In this document: positions 1 to 6,252 of the stretch, one piece after another | Layout of the letters: each line of letters starts with the position of its first letter | Numbering within the stretch: the stretch's first letter is position 1 | Source of the DNA: Paracoccaceae bacterium | GTDB taxonomy: Bacteria; Pseudomonadota; Alphaproteobacteria; Rhodobacterales; Rhodobacteraceae | Assembly (NCBI GenBank): GCA_026984895.1 | Contig: JALSRF010000329.1 | Coordinates: forward strand, 1-8,494 | Direction: 5' to 3' | DNA: 8,494 bases | Notes under the pieces: generated by a model | What the model was told of the DNA's origin: nothing | The model's database searches: none | The model's input: only the letters and a program-made list of their open reading frames with translations | Position numbers and translations under genes: made by a program

Positions 1-876
1 GCGCTGCTCAAGCCGCGGGTCATGTCGCTGGTGGTGTTCACCGCGATGGTCGGGCTTCTGGTCGCGCCGGGGGGGATCAACCCGGTGGTGGGGTTTTCGG
101 CCGTGCTCTTCATTGCCATCGGGGCCGGGGCCTCGGGGGCGCTGAACATGTGGTATGACGCCGATATCGATGCGCTGATGAAGCGCACCGCCGGCCGGCC
201 GGTGCCCGCGGGCCTGGTCGAGGGGAGCGAGGCGTTCGCCCTGGGCATCACCCTGTCGGTCATGTCCGTGGTGATGCTGGCGCTGGCGACGAACTTCCTG
301 GCGGCCGGACTTCTGGCGTTCACGATCTTCTACTACGCGGTGATCTACACCATGTGGCTCAAGCGCTGGACGCCGCAAAACATCGTCATCGGCGGTGCGG
401 CCGGCGCGTTGCCGCCGATGATCGGCTGGGCAGCGGTCACCGGCAACGTCTCGATCGAGGCCCTGTTGATGTTTGCCCTGATCTTCATGTGGACGCCGCC
501 CCATTTCTGGGCGCTGGCGCTGTTCATGAAGACCGATTACTCCAGGGCTGGTGTGCCGATGCTGACGGTCACCCACGGGGCACGGGTCACGCGCAACCAT
601 ATCCTGGCCTACACGCTGCTGCTGGTCCCGGTTTCTCTGGGCCTGGCGGCAAGTTCCATCGGCGGGCCGGTGGCGCTTGCGACGGCGGTGCTGACCAATC
701 TCCGGTTCGTGACGGGCGCAATCGGGCTGTGGCGGCGCGACGCGGAGGCGGCCTCGGCCGACAATTTCGCCGCCGAGAAGGCCTTTTTCCGGTTTTCGCT
801 CTACTACCTGTTTTTCGGCTTCGGTTCGCTCCTTGTGGAAGCGACCCTGCGCCTGGTCGGTCTGGGGGGCTGGTGA
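1..876 (+). CDS. ctaB: Protoheme IX farnesyltransferase (heme O synthase), 5'-truncated by window edge
   Basis: This integral membrane prenyltransferase joins a farnesyl group to heme b to make heme O, the precursor of heme A for the aa3 oxidase. The frame is open from base 1, so the start lies upstream; 291 codons are visible and the family is usually about 300-315, so only some 10-25 residues are missing. The first visible residues (ALLKPRVMSLVVFTA) are the typical start of helix 1. The polyprenyl-diphosphate/Mg-binding motif NMWYDADID, with Asn at base 145 and Asp at 157, 163 and 169, is followed by MKRTAGRPVPAG. The second signature, from YTMWLKRWTPQNIVIGG to ALPPMIGW, lies at about 346-432. 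Several hydrophobic helices span the rest. The stop shares its last base with the next ATG (TGATG, 874-878), suggesting coupled translation. No frameshift or missing motif is seen. The symbol ctaB/cyoE follows family usage and context. Confidence 0.95.
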   Translation, partial: ALLKPRVMSLVVFTAMVGLLVAPGGINPVVGFSAVLFIAIGAGASGALNMWYDADIDALMKRTAGRPVPAGLVEGSEAFALGITLSVMSVVMLALATNFLAAGLLAFTIFYYAVIYTMWLKRWTPQNIVIGGAAGALPPMIGWAAVTGNVSIEALLMFALIFMWTPPHFWALALFMKTDYSRAGVPMLTVTHGARVTRNHILAYTLLLVPVSLGLAASSIGGPVALATAVLTNLRFVTGAIGLWRRDAEAASADNFAAEKAFFRFSLYYLFFGFGSLLVEATLRLVGLGGW

Positions 877-1055
877 TGGGGTTGACGCGCGAACATGAAC
901 TCCACAAGCGCCGGCTGGGGCGCAACGTCGGGCTGGGCGTGGTGCTGGGCGCGTTCGCCGCGCTGGTCTTTGCGCTGACCGTTGCGAAGCTCCACGAGGG
1001 CGGGATGATCGAAGGATTCGACCATCAGCCCCCGACAGGCAGTGTGTCGCAATGA
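876..1055 (+). CDS. Small one-helix cytochrome oxidase operon protein, CoxF-like (59 aa)
   Basis: This is a 59-residue protein with a basic N-terminus (MGLTREHELHKRRLGRN), one membrane helix at about residues 18-40 (VGLGVVLGAFAALVFALTVAKL) and a short polar tail containing EGFDH. Its size, its place between ctaB and ctaG, and the HELHKRR...GRN and EGFDH patterns match the small 'CoxF' or 'cytochrome c oxidase assembly' proteins of alphaproteobacterial cox operons, whose biochemical role I do not know to be settled. The ATG at 876 is chosen because it forms a TGATG overlap with the ctaB stop; the same frame is open further upstream, but only inside ctaB. The last codons overlap the next ORF by 4 bases (ATGA, 1052-1055). 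A basic N-terminus before a single helix suggests an N-in, C-out topology, by the positive-inside rule. The family name is from memory and context. Confidence 0.75.
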   Translation: MGLTREHELHKRRLGRNVGLGVVLGAFAALVFALTVAKLHEGGMIEGFDHQPPTGSVSQ

Positions 1056-1402
1056 CGCTGGACGCGCGGCAGAAAACCCCGGTCCCGGCCCTGGGCGTTG
1101 CGGACTTTGCGGACGCCATGGCGGCGATGGGGGCGATGGCCCCGGCGCGGACCGTCGGCCTGCGCTTCGATGCGGATGCGAAACGCGGCATGTCCCGGAC
1201 AGTCGGGGCCGGCGCGCACGAAATGTCGCGGCGCATCGGCGAAAGCGCCCGGATGCCGGCCGCATCCCGTGGCGCTGCCGACCTGAGCCGGGGCCGGGAT
1301 GCACGCCACGGCGGGCACATCACCCTTTCCGATACCTTCCACGAAACCGATCTTCCCGAAGACCATGCCGATGCGTCGGCTGTCGGCGGGAGTTCCAACT
1401 AG
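1052..1402 (+). CDS. Degenerate CtaG/Cox11-like ORF, probable remnant of the CuB chaperone gene (116 aa)
   Basis: The ORF lies where ctaG belongs and begins in a 4-base ATGA overlap with the gene before it. Cox11/CtaG proteins are about 190-200 aa: a membrane anchor with an FCRVTG-type segment, then a periplasmic beta-fold with a CFCF copper motif, delivering Cu to CuB of subunit I. Several stretches here look like Cox11: MTLDARQKT at the start, LRFDADAKRGM (residues 37-47, family VRFDA...RGMPW), EMSRRIGE (57-64), and GHITLSDTFHETDLPED at 88-104 (family ITLSYTFYEIDLPEE). Absent are the FCRVTG segment, the YNV/AGxYFxKI block and the entire CFCF motif. The anchor region (about 12-31) holds two aspartates, so a membrane helix is doubtful. 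Residues 62-104 read as if family RIGE had been joined to the later PGE-x3-MP strand. The frame is nonetheless open to TAG at 1400-1402. I infer an internally deleted, decayed ctaG; a repurposed small protein is the alternative. The alignment is from memory. Confidence 0.7.
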   Translation: MTLDARQKTPVPALGVADFADAMAAMGAMAPARTVGLRFDADAKRGMSRTVGAGAHEMSRRIGESARMPAASRGAADLSRGRDARHGGHITLSDTFHETDLPEDHADASAVGGSSN

Positions 1403-1423
1403 TCCCAAGACAGGGGTCCGAAA

Positions 1424-2236
1424 ATGGCGCATGTTAAAAACCACGACTATCATATCCTGAACCCCTCGATCTGGCCGCTGCTGGGGGCCTTGTCGGGGTT
1501 CGTCATGCTGTTCGGCTTCGTGCTGATGGTGTCGCCGGCCATCGAAAACAACACGCCGTGGATGTTCGTGATCGGGCTGGTCGGTGTGCTGTATGTCATG
1601 TTCGGCTGGTGGGCGGACGTGGTGCACGAGGCCCAGGAGGGCGACCATACGCCGGTCGTCATCATCGGGCTGCGCTACGGGATGCTGCTGTTCATCATGT
1701 CCGAGGTCATGTTCTTCTCGGCATGGTTCTGGACGTTTTTCAAGCATGCGCTCTATCCCATGGCCGAGGGCTATCCCAAGGTCGAAGGCACCTGGCCGCC
1801 GGCGGGCATTCAGACCTTCGACCCCTGGCACCTGCCTCTGATCAACACGCTGGTGCTGTTGTGCTCGGGCATGGCGGTGACCTGGGCGCACCATGCGCTG
1901 GTGCATGAAAACAACCGCAAGGACCTGATCAGCGGTCTGGCGATCGCGGTTTTCCTGGGCCTGATGTTCACCGTGCTGCAGGCTTTCGAATACAGCCACG
2001 CGGCCTTCGGGCTGGCCGGCAATATCTACGGGGCGTCGTTTTTCATGGCCACCGGTTTCCACGGGTTCCATGTGATCATCGGCACGATTTTCCTGTTCGT
2101 CTGCCTGGTGCGCGCGATCCGCGGGCAGTTCTCGCCCGAGCATCACGTGGGCCTGGAGGCAGCGGCCTGGTACTGGCACTTCGTTGACGTGGTGTGGCTG
2201 TTCCTGTTCGGTGCGGTCTACATCTGGGGTGGCTGA
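1424..2236 (+). CDS. ctaE: Cytochrome c oxidase subunit III
   Basis: This is subunit III of the aa3-type heme-copper oxidase, an integral membrane protein that stabilises the catalytic core and supports proton uptake. At 270 aa it has the normal bacterial/mitochondrial COX3 length. It begins MAHVKNHDYHILNPSIWPLLGA and shows seven hydrophobic segments at about 16-36, 46-63, 80-103, 137-158, 168-187, 203-230 and 247-268. Landmarks are GWWADVVHEA (61-70), the conserved acidic SEVMFFSAWFW (93-103, Glu94), WPPAGIQTFDPW (124-135), the ALVHENN loop (158-164), QAFEY (186-190), the helix 6 run FHGFHVIIGT (212-221) and the C-terminal WYWHFVDVVWLFLF (249-262). A purine-rich ribosome site (AGGGG, 1412-1416) precedes the ATG by 7 bases, so unlike its upstream neighbours it has its own site and does not rely on coupling. 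Nothing is missing, in contrast to the ORF before it. Confidence 0.98.
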   Translation: MAHVKNHDYHILNPSIWPLLGALSGFVMLFGFVLMVSPAIENNTPWMFVIGLVGVLYVMFGWWADVVHEAQEGDHTPVVIIGLRYGMLLFIMSEVMFFSAWFWTFFKHALYPMAEGYPKVEGTWPPAGIQTFDPWHLPLINTLVLLCSGMAVTWAHHALVHENNRKDLISGLAIAVFLGLMFTVLQAFEYSHAAFGLAGNIYGASFFMATGFHGFHVIIGTIFLFVCLVRAIRGQFSPEHHVGLEAAAWYWHFVDVVWLFLFGAVYIWGG

Positions 2237-2280
2237 CAATCCGGTGCCCGGTCGCCGCGATCGGGCCTTGTCGCAAACGC

Positions 2281-2308
2281 AAGGCGCGGGCCCGGTGGCC
2301 CGTGCCTT
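2281..2308 (+). terminator. Strong GC hairpin between ctaE and SURF1 (terminator or attenuator-like)
   Basis: A 12-pair stem (AAGGCGCGGGCC, 2281-2292, against GGCCCGTGCCTT, 2297-2308) with a CGGT loop includes one G-U wobble. It is flanked by A on the left and a short T run (TTT, 2307-2309) on the right. It lies in the 90-base ctaE-SURF1 gap. The A-stem-T layout resembles an intrinsic terminator, but the T run is short. It may reduce rather than stop transcription into SURF1, or stabilise the 3' end of the upstream message. Termination is inferred; the stem itself is plain in the sequence. Confidence 0.55.
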
Positions 2309-2326
2309 TCCATTCGGGGGCCGGCC

Positions 2327-2998
2327 ATGCACAAGAAAATGATCGCGCCGCTCGTCTTCGGTGTGCTGGGGGTTGCCATCCTTTTGTCGCTTGGCGTCTG
2401 GCAACTGAGGCGGCTGGCGTGGAAAGAAGCCCTGCTTGCGCAGATCGAGGCGCGCATTCACGCGCCGGCGGTGGCGCTGCCCGCCCGACCGGACGCGGCA
2501 CGCGACAAGTATCTGGCGGTGAGCGTGTCCGGGCGCATCGAAAAGCCGGAAATCGATGTCCTGACGAGCCGGGAAAGCTTCGGCCCCGGCTACCGGGTGA
2601 TCAACGCCCTTGTCACCGACGGCGGCCGGCGCATCCTGCTGGATCGCGGTTTCATTCCGCTTTCCCAAAAGGACAGTGTCCGCGCGCCCAGGCACCTTCA
2701 GGTCACCGGCAACCTGCACTGGCCCGATGAAACCGACAGTTTCACGCCGCCACCGGACCTGAAAGCCGGCATCTGGTTTGCCCGGGACGTGTCGGCGATG
2801 GCGCAGGCGCTGGGAACGGAACCGGTGCTGATCGTGGCCGCAAGCCAGACCGGCGATGGCGTCGTGCCCGCGCCGGTGGGAACCGAGGGCATCCCCAACG
2901 ACCACCTGCAATACGCGATCACATGGTTTTTGCTTGCCGCCGTCTGGTTGGGGATGACAGCCTATCTGCTGTGGCGTATCAAGCGCAGAGCCGACTGA
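2327..2998 (+). CDS. SURF1-family cytochrome oxidase biogenesis protein
   Basis: SURF1 is an inner-membrane factor that helps insert heme a into subunit I of cytochrome c oxidase. This 223-residue protein has the family layout: an N-terminal helix (about 5-24) running into GVWQLRRLAWK (23-33), a periplasmic domain with GPGYRVI (86-92), ILLDRGFIP (103-111), a GNLHWPDE strand (128-135) and WFARDV (150-155), and a C-terminal helix (about 198-217) introduced by IPNDHLQYAITWF (189-201). The His at 193 in that motif is the conserved residue proposed to bind heme in bacterial Surf1 proteins. The ATG at 2327 follows a G-rich ribosome site (GGGGG, 2316-2320) and is the only start giving a normal N-terminal helix. 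It sits 90 bases after ctaE, past a strong hairpin, and 25 bases before thrC. No defect is seen. Confidence 0.95.
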   Translation: MHKKMIAPLVFGVLGVAILLSLGVWQLRRLAWKEALLAQIEARIHAPAVALPARPDAARDKYLAVSVSGRIEKPEIDVLTSRESFGPGYRVINALVTDGGRRILLDRGFIPLSQKDSVRAPRHLQVTGNLHWPDETDSFTPPPDLKAGIWFARDVSAMAQALGTEPVLIVAASQTGDGVVPAPVGTEGIPNDHLQYAITWFLLAAVWLGMTAYLLWRIKRRAD

Positions 2999-3023
2999 GG
3001 AACAATCGAAGAATCCGCCTCCG

Positions 3024-4412
3024 ATGCAATATGTCTCCACCCGCGGGCAGGCGCCTGTGCTGAGTTTCGAAGAGGCCATGCTGAGCGGCCTTGCCCGCGA
3101 TGGCGGGCTTTATGTGCCGCGTGACGTGCCGGCGATGGCTCCCGACGCGATGGCCGCCCTGGCGGGGCTGTCCTACGAAGAGGCCGCGTTTCGGGTGATG
3201 CGCCCCTTCCTTGGCGAAAGCTTTGCCGAAGACGAACTGCACGAGATCATCGCGCGCGCCTATGCCGGGTTCGCCCATGCGGCGCGCGCGCCGATCACCC
3301 AGATCGGGTCCAACCATTTCCTGCTGGAACTGTTCCACGGGCCGACGCTGGCGTTCAAGGATTTCGCCATGCAGCTGATCGGCCAGCTGTTCCAGGCGGC
3401 GCTGGCGCGGCGCGGGCAGCGGGTGACCATCGTCGGCGCCACCTCGGGCGATACCGGCTCGGCGGCGATCGAGGCGTTCCGGGGACTGGACAACGTGGAC
3501 GTGTTCATCCTGTTCCCCGAGGGCCGCGTATCCGAGGTGCAGCGCCGGCAGATGACCACGCCCGGCGAGGCCAACGTGCACGCGCTGGCGCTCGATGGCG
3601 ATTTCGACGATTGCCAGGCGCGGCTGAAGGACATGTTCAACGATTTTGCCTTTCGCGACGAGGTGCGCCTGGCCGGCGTCAACTCGATCAACTGGGCGCG
3701 GGTGCTGGCGCAGGTGGTCTATTACGTCACCTCGGCGGTGTCGCTGGGGGCGCCGCACCGCGCCGTGGATTTCACCGTGCCCACCGGCAATTTCGGCGAC
3801 ATCTACGCCGGCACCATCGCCCGGCGCATGGGCCTGCCGATCGAGCGGCTCGTGATCGCCACCAACCAGAACGACATCCTGCACCGGGCGCTGGAAAGCG
3901 GGGTCTACGAAACCCGCGGGGTCGCGCCCTCGATCAGCCCGTCGATGGATATCCAGGTGTCGTCGAACTTCGAACGCGCGCTGTTCGACGCCTGCGGGCG
4001 CGATGGCGCGGCGGTAGCGCAGCTGATGGACGCGCTGCGCGACACCGGGCGTTTCGCGATTCCCCGGGGCGCGCTGCAATACCTGCGCGAACTTTACGCC
4101 ACCGGGCGCGCCAGCGAAGACGAAACCCGCGCCACCATCGCCGCCATCTACCGCGATACCGGCCGGATCGTCTGCCCGCATACGGCGGTGGCCGTCAAGG
4201 TGGCGCAGGAAAGCCTGGGGACGGCGCCGATGATCACGCTGGCCACCGCGCATCCGGCGAAATTCCCCGATGCGGTCGAGGCCGCCACCGGCACCCGCCC
4301 GGCGCTGCCGGCCCACATGGCCGACCTGTTCGAACGCGAAGAACGCATGACCCCGGTCGCCAACGACCTGGGCGCGCTGCAATCGCTGATCCGCGAAAGG
4401 CGCCGCCGGTGA
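3024..4412 (+). CDS. thrC: Threonine synthase
   Basis: This cytoplasmic PLP enzyme converts O-phospho-L-homoserine to L-threonine and phosphate, the last step of threonine synthesis. The 462-residue length fits the long fold-type II threonine synthases of proteobacteria and fungi. The N-terminal region (MQYVSTRGQAPVLSFEEAML, then GLARDGGLYVP) is a hallmark. The PLP Schiff-base lysine is Lys112 in HGPTLAFKDFAMQ (105-117). The SGDTGSAA loop (141-148) and PTGNFGDIYAG form the remaining cofactor pocket. The ATG at 3024 matches the family's start; the ribosome site is weak and the gap to SURF1 is only 25 bases, so cotranscription is likely. The stop overlaps the GTG start of the next gene (GTGA, 4409-4412). 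Its pairing with the M16 protease gene is, to my knowledge, common in alphaproteobacteria. The gene looks intact. Confidence 0.98.
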   Translation: MQYVSTRGQAPVLSFEEAMLSGLARDGGLYVPRDVPAMAPDAMAALAGLSYEEAAFRVMRPFLGESFAEDELHEIIARAYAGFAHAARAPITQIGSNHFLLELFHGPTLAFKDFAMQLIGQLFQAALARRGQRVTIVGATSGDTGSAAIEAFRGLDNVDVFILFPEGRVSEVQRRQMTTPGEANVHALALDGDFDDCQARLKDMFNDFAFRDEVRLAGVNSINWARVLAQVVYYVTSAVSLGAPHRAVDFTVPTGNFGDIYAGTIARRMGLPIERLVIATNQNDILHRALESGVYETRGVAPSISPSMDIQVSSNFERALFDACGRDGAAVAQLMDALRDTGRFAIPRGALQYLRELYATGRASEDETRATIAAIYRDTGRIVCPHTAVAVKVAQESLGTAPMITLATAHPAKFPDAVEAATGTRPALPAHMADLFEREERMTPVANDLGALQSLIRERRRR

Positions 4413-5668
4413 ACGTCAGACTGGATAGGCTGGACAACGGCTTTAGCGTTGTCACCGAACACATGCCGGGGCTGCAGTCGGCTTCGGTCGGGATCTGGGT
4501 CAACGCCGGCGGGCGCCACGAGCGGCTGGAACAAAACGGCATCGCCCATTTCCTGGAACATATGGCCTTCAAGGGCACAGGGCGGCGAACGGCGCGCGAA
4601 ATCGCCGAATCCATCGAAAATGTCGGCGGTTATATCAACGCCTATACCTCGCGCGAGCTGACCGCCTACTACGCCCGGGTGCTGGGCGCGGACGTGCCGC
4701 TGGCCCTTGACGTGATTTCCGACATCGTTCTGAACCCGGTGTTCGACCCGCGCGAAATCGAGGTCGAACGCGGGGTGATCCTGCAGGAAATCGGGCAGGC
4801 GCTGGACACGCCCGACGACGTGATCTTCGACTGGCTGCAGGAGGCCGCCTATCCGGGACAGCCGATGGGACGCACGATCCTCGGCCCCTCGGAACGGGTC
4901 TCGGCCTTCGGGCAGGCGGATCTTTCGGGGTTTGTCCGCGAACATTACAGCCCCGAGCGGATGATCCTGGCTGCCGCCGGCGCCGTGGACCACGACACCG
5001 TTGCGCGCACCGCCGAGCGGCTGTTCGGCGCGCTGGAGCGGGGGCGCGGCGGTGCCCCCGAAAAAGCCCGCTTTGCCGGGGGCGAGCGGCGCCGGGTCCG
5101 GGACCTGGAACAGGCGCATTTCGCCCTGGCCCTGGAAAGCCCGGGCTATCGCGACGACGATATCCATGTGGCGCAGGTCTTTGCCACGGCCCTTGGCGGG
5201 GGCATGTCGTCGCGGCTGTTTCAGGAAGTCCGCGAGGCGCGCGGCCTGTGCTATTCGATCTATGCCCAGGCCGGCGCCTATGCCGACACCGGAATGACGA
5301 CGATCTATGCCGGCACCGGCCCGGCGCAGATCGGGGAACTTGCGGCGGTCGCCGTTGACGAAGTGAAACGCTCGGCCGACGACATGAGCGATGCCGAGGT
5401 GGAACGCGCCCGCGCCCAGTTGAAGGCGGGCATGCTGATGGGGCTGGAAAGCCCGTCGTCACGGGCCGAGCGCCTGGCCCGCATGGTGGCGATCTGGGGC
5501 CGGGTGCCGGCGATCGAGGAAACCGTTGCCCGGATCGAGGCGGTGCGCACAGCCCAGGTTCGCGACATTGCCGGGCGGATGGCCGCGGGACGCACGGCGC
5601 TGGCGCTCTATGGTCCGGTGGAAGCCGCGCCCGTTCTGGACGCGCTGCGCGAACGACTGGCGGCCTGA
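4409..5668 (+). CDS. M16-family zinc metallopeptidase (mitochondrial processing peptidase-like)
   Basis: This is a single-unit M16B (pitrilysin/MPP-type) peptidase, 419 aa, the usual length for bacterial MPP-like proteases. The inverted zinc motif HFLEH is at residues 47-51 (His47, Glu50, His51), with the distal glutamate at Glu127 in RGVILQEIGQ and helper Glu120 nearby. The first domain also has VNAGGRHE (31-38), HMAFKGTGRRT and GGYINAYTSRELTAYYA (73-89). The second, inactive-type domain carries GGGMSSRLFQEVREARGLCY (263-282), with the family's substrate-contact Arg269 and Tyr282. The start is GTG 4409, overlapping the thrC stop and preceded by AAAGG at 4396-4400; the frame is open further upstream but only inside thrC. 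No signal peptide is visible, so cytoplasmic action is inferred. Substrates of bacterial homologues are mostly unknown; the Rickettsia homologue cleaves MPP-like presequences. It ends TGATG into the next gene. Confidence 0.95.
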   Translation: MNVRLDRLDNGFSVVTEHMPGLQSASVGIWVNAGGRHERLEQNGIAHFLEHMAFKGTGRRTAREIAESIENVGGYINAYTSRELTAYYARVLGADVPLALDVISDIVLNPVFDPREIEVERGVILQEIGQALDTPDDVIFDWLQEAAYPGQPMGRTILGPSERVSAFGQADLSGFVREHYSPERMILAAAGAVDHDTVARTAERLFGALERGRGGAPEKARFAGGERRRVRDLEQAHFALALESPGYRDDDIHVAQVFATALGGGMSSRLFQEVREARGLCYSIYAQAGAYADTGMTTIYAGTGPAQIGELAAVAVDEVKRSADDMSDAEVERARAQLKAGMLMGLESPSSRAERLARMVAIWGRVPAIEETVARIEAVRTAQVRDIAGRMAAGRTALALYGPVEAAPVLDALRERLAA

Positions 5669-6252
5669 TGTTCCGGCGGCGGCGCAAGGTCAGGATCGAC
5701 ACGCAGCGCCTGGTCCTGCGCCCGCCGCAACAGGGCGATTTCCGCCAGTGGCGCGCCCTGCGCGAGGCCAGCCGCGATTTCCTGACCCCGTGGGAACCGC
5801 TCTGGTCGGCCGACCATCTGTCGCGCAAGTCCTTTTCCAATCGCGTCTACTGGGCCAACCGTTCGATCGCCAATGGCAGTGCGCTGCCGCTGTTCCTGAT
5901 CCGGCGGGAGGACCAGGCGCTGCTCGGGGCGCTGACGATGGACCCGATCCGGCGCGGGCCGGCCCAGACCGGCACCTGCGGCTACTGGATCGGCGAACCG
6001 TTCGCGCGCCAGGGCTACATGCGCGAGGCGCTGGAGGCGGTCGTGCATTACGCGTTCAGCGAACTTGACCTTTCGCGCATCGAAAGCGCCTGCCTGCCGG
6101 AAAACAGGGCCTCGCGCGGGTTGCTGGAAAAATGCGGCTACAAGTATGAAGGCGTGGCCCAGAGCTACCTTCAGATCAACGGGCGCTGGCGCACCCATGT
6201 GCTCTATGCCAATCTGCGCCAGGACCGGCGCGGAAAGACTGATGTCGGCTAG
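5668..6252 (+). CDS. RimJ/RimL-type GNAT N-acetyltransferase
   Basis: This is a 194-residue GNAT protein of the RimJ/RimL group, which acetylates N-terminal amino groups of ribosomal proteins such as S5 or L12, or other small targets, using acetyl-CoA. The start IDTQRLVLRPPQQGDF (10-25) is the usual first strand of this group. The acetyl-CoA loop lies at GYWIGEPFARQGYMREAL (105-122). The C-terminal part has LDLSRIESACLPENRASRGL (133-152), with the conserved Asn146, and LEKCGYKYEGVAQSYLQING, followed by WRTHVLYA (174-181). The ATG at 5668 overlaps the protease stop (TGATG). The basic N-terminus (FRRRRK) is short and not a signal. The exact substrate cannot be read from sequence; RimJ is the nearest label. 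The final codons overlap the next ORF. Confidence 0.92.
   Translation: MFRRRRKVRIDTQRLVLRPPQQGDFRQWRALREASRDFLTPWEPLWSADHLSRKSFSNRVYWANRSIANGSALPLFLIRREDQALLGALTMDPIRRGPAQTGTCGYWIGEPFARQGYMREALEAVVHYAFSELDLSRIESACLPENRASRGLLEKCGYKYEGVAQSYLQINGRWRTHVLYANLRQDRRGKTDVG

Noticed and set aside
354..875. Upstream extension of the coxF-like frame
   Set aside because: It runs inside ctaB in a different frame with shadow composition; the TGATG start at 876 gives the family-like protein.
1042..1437. Alternative + frame across the ctaG region, tested as a possible source of frameshifted Cox11 pieces
   Set aside because: Its translation is Arg/Gly/Pro/Cys-rich and contains no Cox11 motif; the missing CFCF segment is not in another frame, so a simple frameshift does not explain the remnant.
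1025..3079. 684-codon open frame on the - strand across the cox assembly genes
   Set aside because: It lies opposite ctaE and SURF1, which are certain; the composition (rich in R, H, Q, G, P, D) is typical of an antisense shadow in GC-rich DNA and shows no recognisable domain.
2979..4382. 467-codon open frame on the - strand opposite thrC
   Set aside because: thrC is unambiguous on the + strand; this frame has shadow composition and no family motif.
3611..4408. Long N-terminal extension of the M16 protease frame
   Set aside because: The extension overlaps thrC and reads as an Arg/Gly-rich shadow; GTG 4409 gives a normal M16 N-terminus and has a ribosome site.
4635..5840. 401-codon open frame on the - strand opposite the M16 protease gene
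   Set aside because: Extreme Arg/Pro/Ser content and overlap with a complete zinc protease gene; a GC-rich shadow.
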